DNA of 64,000 nt from Patiria miniata (taxonomy: Eukaryota > Echinodermata > Asteroidea > Valvatida > Asterinidae). Below, one piece after another: positions 57,249 to 64,000 of the stretch. The notes under the pieces are model-generated. The model saw only the letters and a list, made by a program, of their open reading frames with translations, was not told the origin of the DNA and made no database searches. Location of the stretch: assembly GCF_015706575.1 (NCBI RefSeq), contig NW_024037048.1, positions 13,099,512 through 13,163,511 of the forward strand. The letters run 5' to 3'. The stretch's first letter is position 1; every line of letters begins with the position of its first letter. The position numbers and the translations under genes were made by a program.

Positions 57249-57434
57249 CTTCTCTTTGAGCATGGTGACTTCTTCCTTGCTGATCTTCCAAGGAGACTTC
57301 TCCGTGGTCTCCAGGCTGCTTCCTCATCCAGCATCCAGGGTTTGGAGAGCTCCTTGATGATTGTGTTGGTCTTGATCTTACCCAACAAACAGCACAGAAC
57401 TCCATCTTGGGCAAAATCTTGTCCTTGTACCAGC
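57249..57434 (-). pseudogene. SLC12 exon B, copy B7 (GWYKDK form)
   Basis: 186 nt; GWYKDKILPKMEFCAVCWVR in the leading frame. It is followed upstream by the usual intron block and a minisatellite. Confidence 0.55.
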
Positions 57435-57784
57435 CTTCAGAAAAAGAAAAAAAAACAGTCAATTGTTATTTAATGATCGTTAACTTGGTTATCGTTAAGA
57501 TCGGAGTAAACCTGAAGTTAACACAACCTAGATATACCTCACGGTATACCAAACGTTAAATCTGACACCGTGGCAGCAAGGAGATTTCGACCTTTCTATG
57601 AATATGCCTTTGAATGATCATGACAACTATTTATAAAAGATATAGACATATATCATACTCGGCAATAGGGATAGTCAGTGGAAAGAACTTGGGACGTGGT
57701 GTGTACAAAGTTACGCGCAAGACTCAGACTTGTTTTAAGCGAATTACTGAGAAGACGACCATAATTATTGGTAATGAGGATACT

Positions 57785-58330
57785 TTTATTATGGAGTAGA
57801 TTAACCATCTTGGTTAGGGGGATATTTTTTAGAAGGGAATTATGGAGGAGACTAACCATCTTGGCTAGGGGGATATTTTTCTTAGAAGGGAACTATGGAG
57901 GAGACTAAACCATGCTTGGCTCGGAGGGTGCTTTTTTTGAAGGAAATTATGGGGGAAACTAACCATATTGGCTTGGAGGATATTTTTTTAGGAGGGAATT
58001 ACCAAGGGGACTAACCATCTTGCCTAGGAGGATATTTTTTAAAAGGGAACAATGGAATAGACTAACCATCGTGGCTAGGAGGATATTTTTTTTAGAAGGG
58101 AATTACAGAGGAGACTAACCATCTTGGCTAGGAGAATATTTTTTTAGAAGGGAATTATGGAGGAGAGGAACCATCATGGTTAGGAGGATATTTGTTTTAG
58201 AAGGGATTTATGGAGAAGACTAACCATCTTGGCTAAAAGGACATTTTTAGAGGGAATTTATGGAAGAGACTAACTATCTTGGCTAGGAGGATATTTTTTT
58301 AATAGGGAATTATGAAGAACACCAAAGATT
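57785..58330. repeat. 50-bp minisatellite array
   Basis: About 11 units. The order of unit variants parallels the 49135-49830 block, showing the two blocks were copied with their flanking exons. Confidence 0.9.
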
Positions 58331-58775
58331 TTAGGTTGAAAATGGACTGGAATATTGATGTTTAATATGTCGAGTTCCACTTGGCAAATAAAATGAACTA
58401 CTTAAGGGTTGTTCAATTTGCACTGAAAGTGATCAATAATAATATTTGAAAAATAACCCACCAGAATGTCAAAGGTTCGACACAATTAACAGATGTTGCA
58501 AGACTGGACTTAAAATCACACAAACCAGGGACTAAGCGTAAAGTGGATACTGGTAAAGCTTTAAGTGTATTGTCTCCATGCATGGACAAAAGAGGGCGCT
58601 TTATCAAACAAGCAGAGGCCGGAATGAGGGACACTTCACTGGTTCACTCATGCTGGTTATCGTGTATTTGGTACCAGCATTTATAAGCTACGATGGCGCC
58701 CAAATGGCCCTCGTTTATAGTTTTCTCTGTGGAGGGGGGGGGGGGGGGTGCTTGAGCGCAAGGAGGAGATTCTAC

Positions 58776-59094
58776 CTTCTCGTTGAGCGTAGTGACTTCC
58801 TCCTTGCTGATCTTCCAAGGAAACTTCTCCGTGGTCTCGCCTGCTTCCTCATCCAGCATCCAGGGTTTGGACAGCTCCTTGAACCGTCTCAGGCTCTACT
58901 CCTTGGGCTTCTTGTTCTGGTCCGGGATGACCTCCACGTCCGAGCAGTTGATGCGGAACTTGCTGAGCATGTTGGCCATGTTCATCTTCTCCCTGTCCAT
59001 TTGCTCCTTCTTGTCCGTGGTGGCAAAGATGCGCAGCTTGCATTTCTCCCAGTTGGATTTCATGGAGATGAGGTTGGGATGAGTAGGATCAAGC
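58776..59094 (-). pseudogene. SLC12 exon A, copy A8
   Basis: TAG form, with an additional missing base near TLLIP (319 nt). The acceptor CAG|GC follows a long C-run. Copy-specific changes are LRIFATTDKKEQ and DQNKKPKE. Confidence 0.83.
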
Positions 59095-59556
59095 CTGGGG
59101 GGGGGGGGGGGGGGTGGGAGGTGGGGGGGGTTCACAAACAAAAATTATACAGAGCATTATTTCCCTTTGACATAAAGCATGTGTTTCCTTAGACATGCAG
59201 CCATCCAGAATAACCTGAGAGATCTCTGAAAGGCTCCATGAAATGAATTGGACACTGAAACATATATTAAAATAACATCGCCAACCAAGAACAAAAATTG
59301 TGGTGTTTTCAATTACATATAAAAAAAAAACTGTGTGGTAGGGTAGATAAAAATCTGTTTTGGGGGTTTCACATTTCTATAGCCTAAAAATATAGGGTAG
59401 GATGATAGTCATTGAACTTTTTTCTCTATTTTGCATGCATTAGTTAACATGTGGATCATTCTGCACTACTGACCAACTTACACAAAAATAAATATAACGT
59501 TGATAGTTTTCACTGGGGGGGGGGGGGGTGCTTGAGCACAAGGAGGAGAATTCTAC

Positions 59557-59702
59557 CTTCTCGTTGAGCATAGTGAATTCTTCCTTGCTGGTCTTCCAAG
59601 GAAACTTCTCCGTGATCTCCAGGCTGCTTCCTCATCCAGCATCCAGGGTTTGGAGAGCTCCTTGATGATTGTGTTGGTCTTGATCTTACCCAACCCACCA
59701 AT
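59557..59702 (-). pseudogene. SLC12 exon B, copy B8 (IGGLGK form)
   Basis: 146 nt. Its IGGLGK start is in phase with the exon at 60561-60694, where SLC12 proteins have AQYLMQ-AAGLGRMKPN. It is the B copy nearest that exon and so may be closest to the original gene arrangement. Confidence 0.7.
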
Positions 59703-59989
59703 CTAGACGGAAACCAATCAGGAAGGAAAATTTGAATGCATTTGCTCTAAATAAATTGTGTCCAACCAACGTTGGTGCTGCAAAAAGTGAAAAACCTCGA
59801 CAAATCTGGTTTAATGATCTTGTTATACATTTTGCAACTTTGACTTAATTTTTTAAAGACCTGCTTGCATTTTACTCAAACTTTTATCAAAATTCATTCC
59901 GCAAAGTCTTCTTACTTCTAAATACTCAACTGTGAGTATACATTTCGATACTCAAAATACTCATCGAAATACTCATTAAAATAATTCAC

Positions 59990-60560
59990 CAGAGGTAAAC
60001 AAGACTTGTAAAAAGGTACTCAACTAATACAAAACCTCAGGATTCATTGAAAACAAATGAATCGACTCATAAAGTAGTACTCAGTAAAAAGTAGTCTACA
60101 TGTCAAAAAAACCTACTCAACTCATACTCGACTTATATCGCAGACTGCTTCACTCGTCAAGCAGACTCGACTTAAAAGACCGAAATTATCAGAGAGTACC
60201 TCAACCCATTTAAAACTGGTGTTCCAGAGTCCCTAACTTAACTCAACTAAACTCAACTTAAATAGATTCAAGTTTCAAACACAGGCAAATTTATTGTATT
60301 GATTTTCCATTGATTAGACGCTGGAGTCATTCTGAACGACTGCAACACTCAATCTTTGGACGACTTTCATGTGTAGTTGCTCCTCAACGTTTCAAACGTC
60401 AAACTTAATTCAACTCTTTGGAATAATTTAGTTCGGCACTTCTCTGAATGCTAGTCTGAAACGCGTGTAGTGTCAAAAGGTACACAACTCATCAAAATGC
60501 AAAAAACTTGAGCTATCCACGCATACTCAGGTCTGACCCTGATTCCCCTCATAAGCCTAC
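59990..60560 (-). other. SLC12 intron upstream of exon B8
   Basis: Contains repeated 'actcaact'-type words but no exon. It joins the shared intron block found after the B1, B2 and B6 exons. Confidence 0.4.
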
Positions 60561-60694
60561 CTGCATGAGTGCCTGTGCCCGGTTCTTAGCGTAGGGCTTG
60601 CTACCATGGCTGGGAATGCCTTGATCTTCTGAACATCCACCCATTTCTCCTGAGAGTCTGTCAGAAGCTCCATCCAATGTGTACTCTGCTCACC
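60561..60694 (-). pseudogene. SLC12 upstream exon with a 1-base deletion
   Basis: 134 nt from acceptor tttcatacag to donor CAG|GTAGGC. It reads GEQSTHWMELLTDSQEKWVD, then VQKIKAFPAMVASPTLRTG, matching NKCC1 [20 protein letters not shown] and REG. Then the frame shifts, and AQALMQ continues in another frame where SLC12 has GAQYLMQ. One base is missing in the GGGC run near 60579; phase 0 at both ends would need 135 nt. It may be a real lesion or a homopolymer sequencing error. Confidence 0.78.
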
Positions 60695-60858
60695 CTGTAT
60701 GAAAGGCGGGACAAAATGTTTCCCCTTAAAGCTTAGCATCTATACTTTACTAAAGAAATTAATACTCTACTAAAATAATAATTAAAAATATGGCAAGATT
60801 AAAATATGCGAAGTTCACTAATTTTCCTCTGTACGGACTAACAAGCCCCCAGATGGAA

Positions 60859-61871
60859 AGATTTCCATATACGAAGTTCACTCAACACTCTGTGTACAAA
60901 CCCTATGAGAGTGGACTGAAAAATTCTAAGTGTTTTCTAAGAAAATGCTTGTATTTTCTCACTGCTCAAATTGACTTGATGACATGAAATTGCTATCTGG
61001 GGGGAAAGATTTCCATATACGAAGTTCACTAATTTTTCTCTGTATTGACTGTTCTAACAGTAACAAGCCCCCAGAGAGCAATTTAGGCCGACATGTACAG
61101 TATAGTCGTGTTCCCTAACGTGGCGCACTTCGAAGCTTACCCAACTTTCCTCGTGTAGTGTTGCCAAACCTCTTTGTTGATAAACCTCAAATTCATGCAG
61201 TGAAATACTGGTACTTTTACCTTTTTAATGCTTGCTATTTAACCTCTGTGAACAATTTCGGTTTCATAAAATTTAATCCGAAATGCAAAAACGGTCGCGT
61301 CCGGAAATTGGGCACAAATTGGCGGAGTGTTCCCTAACGTGGCGCACTTGAATAAATCTCAGAAAATTCCAAATTAACATTTAAGAATTTCTGTAAACTT
61401 CATAAATATCATTATTATCTTTACTTACAAACCCAGCCAGATGTTTGTCAGAAAATTATTTTCTTATTTTTCGGGGCATTTTCAAAGGGTTCACTTTGCA
61501 CTTGAAAATAAAATCGGAAAATCACGCCAAAATAATGTTTTCTTTTAACTTTGTAACGGGTAAATAAACTCGCGATTTATGAACGGGAGTGTTTAGAACT
61601 TGATGAAATTACACTTTCTGTGAAATTTCAGTTAAAACTTTTGCTCTAGCTAGGCGCTACAGGCGAAAAATAAAAGTGCGCCACGTTAGGGGCCGCGCCA
61701 CGTTAGGGTACATCAACAATATATCAAAGTCAATTTGAGCAGCTAGCAGCACTATAGCAGTGAGAAAATACAAGCATTTTCTTAGAAAACACTTATCAAT
61801 ATCAGTCCAATCTCATAGGGTTTGTACACAGGGTGTTTGTACCGAGTGAACTTCGTATATGGAAATCTTTA
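60859..61871. mobile_element. Large inverted-repeat element
   Basis: Arms at about 60859-60984 and 61726-61871 are complementary (GATTTCCATATACGAAGTTC, AAACCCTATGAGA, GAAAATGCTTGTATTTTCTC). Between them a second element (61111-61711) is nested. The left side also has a direct repeat of the end sequence (60806 and 61006). No transposase was recognised. Confidence 0.75.
61111..61711. mobile_element. Nested element with CCCTAACGTGGCGCAC ends
   Basis: CCCTAACGTGGCGCACTT occurs at 61113 and 61332, and its complement at 61674-61691 and (shorter) 61696-61711. Thus about 600 bp are bounded by inverted 16-18-mers, with one extra internal copy. The interior is AT-rich and noncoding. Confidence 0.65.
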
Positions 61872-61990
61872 ATCCGCTCTGCCTACTATACTAATTGACT
61901 AATTGAAGAGTAAAATTGAATAAAAAGTCTAGACGTGACTTACCGGGTACGTTATCGAGTTGTCTGCTGCGCTAGTCGGACAATAATAAT

Positions 61991-63391
61991 GGGATATCAT
62001 CAAACAACAGGCGGCGCCCTTCAAATTAACGGTGTCAAGTGACAATCTCATAACCCATTAATTCCCCGCATTAACTAAACAAAAATAAAAATGGATAACG
62101 AAACCATTTCCCAATTCCTAAGCAAAAAGAAAAAAGGATAACGAAACCCACTTCCCCAATTCATAATTCTTATCTGCTTTTGCAAATGTACTCTTCAAAT
62201 GCTCTGCCTACTATAAATTGACTTACAAATGAAAAAGAAAAACAAATTGCACTGATTTGAAATTGCGTCCAATAATTGCTCTTGATATAGGACTGAACTA
62301 AAACATTGGAAAATCGACAGGAACACTTGAAGAAAAAATTACATAGGCCTGCGATTTAAAGAAAATACAGTTAATTGATTGCGAATTCAATCCAAGTTCA
62401 AGTCACTTTAATGTAAAGACAATAATTCAAGAAAACAAATTTGCACTGATTTAAAATTACGGCCCATTATTGACTGTGATATACAAGACAATATATTTGA
62501 AATTCGACAGAAACCGTTGAAGAAAAAAAATAATACAACAAAAACGAAGAGGACATGTGTATATGAGTACTCCCGTAGGCCTACATTTACCAACATCAAT
62601 AACCAAAAGAACGCGCGCTACACAAGTACTGGTCACCAACCGAAAGACTTCTGTCCACGTGGATCACGATCTGCCCAAACGAAGTCGGCATTAAGTTAAC
62701 AAAATGAAAACAGACTTTGTGGAGGCGATAACTCAAGAACAACACAATGCACTGTGTTGAAATTTCGTTCAATAATTTTTAGGGATATCGGAAGACAAGT
62801 GGTTTGAAAATCGACGGGAACCATTAAAAAAAAATTCAATATGATCTAAGGAAATATACAGTGTACTTAATCGCGAAAAATTTGATGCGAATTCGAGTCA
62901 ATTTTATTGGAACAAAAAAAAGCACTCATTGTGGAGACGATAACTCAAGAACAACGCAGTGCACTGAATTGAAATTGCATTCAATAATTGTTCGGGATAT
63001 AGGACACAAATGCTTTGAAAATCGACGGGAACCATCAAAGAATAAATTTAATATGATTTCAAGAAATACAACGTACTAATCGCGAAAATTTCGATTCGAA
63101 TTCGAGTCACTTTTGACAAAAATAAAGCACTCGAATAACGATTAACGAATAACGATTCCCACAAGTGGGAATCGTTATTCGTTTTCTGTTTTGCTGTCGA
63201 GAATGGATTTTGGAAAGGAAATGGGAATTGGTTTCGTTATCCGTTTTTCTTTTTGCTTAGGAATTGGGGAAGTGGGTTTCGTTATCAGTTTTTCTTTTTG
63301 TTTAGTTAATGCGGAATTAATGGGTTATGAGATTGTCACTTGACACCGTTAATTGTGAAGGGCGCCACCTGATGTTGTTTGATGATATCCC
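61991..63391. mobile_element. 1.4 kb element with about 175-bp inverted arms
   Basis: Left arm 61991-62163 (GGGATATCATCAAACAACA...GATAACGAAACCCACTTCCC) is complementary to 63205-63391. Between the arms are four diverged units of about 190-300 bp, each with AAATCGACAGGAAC-like and ATAACTCAAGAACAAC words. A solitary piece of an arm recurs at 63555-63620. No transposase was recognised. Confidence 0.75.
63146..63181. repeat. Perfect palindrome, 17-bp arms
   Basis: CGAATAACGATTCCCAC, AA, then its exact complement. It sits just inside the right arm of the 61991-63391 element. Confidence 0.85.
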
Positions 63392-63740
63392 CCCCCCCCC
63401 CAAAAAAAGTCCAATCCTATCGAGAAAGGAATTGGGATTTCTCAATGCATGATTGGTAAATGTGGACTTCGCAACTTCGTCTCCAGGGTAATCTTTATTT
63501 GTAACTTTCTTTCCTGTATTAAGTACCTGTCAGTGCGTACCGCTCAACACTACGTAAACGAGATTGTATTTGACACCGTTAATTGTGAAGAGCGCCACCT
63601 ATTGTTTGGTTATCCCGAGATGGAATGTATGTCATGTAATGATGTATGTGGCGGAAGGCTAGGCCTGTACACTAGGCATGTCAGGTAAGTCGGGACTATT
63701 TACTTCAATACTTGTCAAAATTCAACTTCCTTAAAAATAT
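63392..63740. other. Spacer with a solitary transposon-arm piece
   Basis: A C-run at 63391 is followed by sequence without a recognised gene; an 80-codon + strand frame (63449-63688) has no family match. Confidence 0.4.
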
Positions 63741-63741
63741 A

Positions 63742-64000
63742 AACAGAGCATTATTTCCCTTTGACATAAAGCATGTGTTTCCTTTGACATGCAGCCATCC
63801 AGAATAACCTGAGAGATCTCTGAAAGGCTCCATGAAATGAATTGGACACTGAAACATATGTATTAAAATAATCAGGCCAACCAAGAACCAAACGTGTGGT
63901 CTTTTCTATTACATATAAAAAATCAACAACTGTGTGGAAGGGTAGGTAACAATCTGTTTTGGGGGTTTGACATTTCTATAGCCTAAAAATATAGGGTGGG
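63742..64000 (-). repeat. Start of a further SLC12 amplicon unit
   Basis: AACAGAGCATTATTTCCCTT onward matches the intron block upstream of exon A in other units (for example 11309, 53704 and 59150). The array therefore resumes beyond the nested elements and continues out of the window. Confidence 0.85.

Larger units (their letters stand above)
47212..59990 (-). repeat. SLC12 exon amplicon array 2
   Basis: Five exon A copies, six exon B copies, two penultimate exons, four minisatellite blocks and two fold-back MITEs lie in tandem on the - strand. Spacing between A copies is 2.2-3.2 kb. Exon B comes in two forms by upstream sequence: the ccgtctag type (B6, B8) and the GWYKDKILPKMEFC type (B3, B4, B5, B7). 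Confidence 0.87.

Noticed and set aside
63449-63688. Cys-containing + strand ORF
   Set aside because: It lies among transposon fragments, has no family match and no supporting splice or promoter signals.

Overview
This is nuclear DNA of an animal, most likely a marine invertebrate deuterostome. The genes have introns with GT-AG splice sites. The recognisable proteins are animal families: a secreted collagen/C1q-domain protein, an SLC12 cation-chloride cotransporter and endophilin. The repeats (a Penelope-like element with a GIY-YIG domain, tRNA-derived SINEs, many fold-back MITEs, long G-runs) suit an echinoderm, hemichordate or lancelet. I cannot name the species.

The window is built from segmental duplications. 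Block 1 (1-8100) and block 2 (38440-45890) are near-identical copies of one C1q/collagen locus on the + strand. In block 1 a promoter with two CRE sites and a TATA box, two short noncoding exons and a single coding exon are visible. A third, shortened copy of the 5' region (about 30650-32500) has its own promoter and one noncoding exon but runs into a 5 kb minisatellite with no C1q coding exon.

Convergent to each C1q gene, on the - strand, lies the C-terminal part of an SLC12 (NKCC/NCC-type) gene in which exons are amplified many times: 8392-14150 beside C1q copy 1, and 46389-60694 beside C1q copy 2, with another unit starting at 63742. I find eight copies of one large C-terminal exon ('exon A'), eight of a chimeric relative ('exon B'), three of the penultimate exon, one terminal exon and one upstream exon. 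Every exon A copy ends its reading frame at the same residue, by one of two different changes, so the array looks like amplified pseudo-exons unless the stop is used.

Between the blocks (16.8-23.3 kb, - strand) lies part of an endophilin-A gene (BAR-domain exons only), with one exon present three times and its neighbour twice. All splice sites and phases are preserved, and the phases allow only mutually exclusive use. An orphan SLC12 exon sits on the opposite strand inside it, next to a tRNA-like sequence.

The rest is repeat: a Penelope-like element with inverted ends and a nested DNA transposon (14.9-16.7 kb), a 223-bp tandem repeat (26.3-27.5 kb), a roughly 50-bp minisatellite shared by the SLC12 introns and the 32.5-37.5 kb array, and nested fold-back elements at 60.8-63.4 kb. 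No CRISPR, rRNA or intact tRNA gene was seen.
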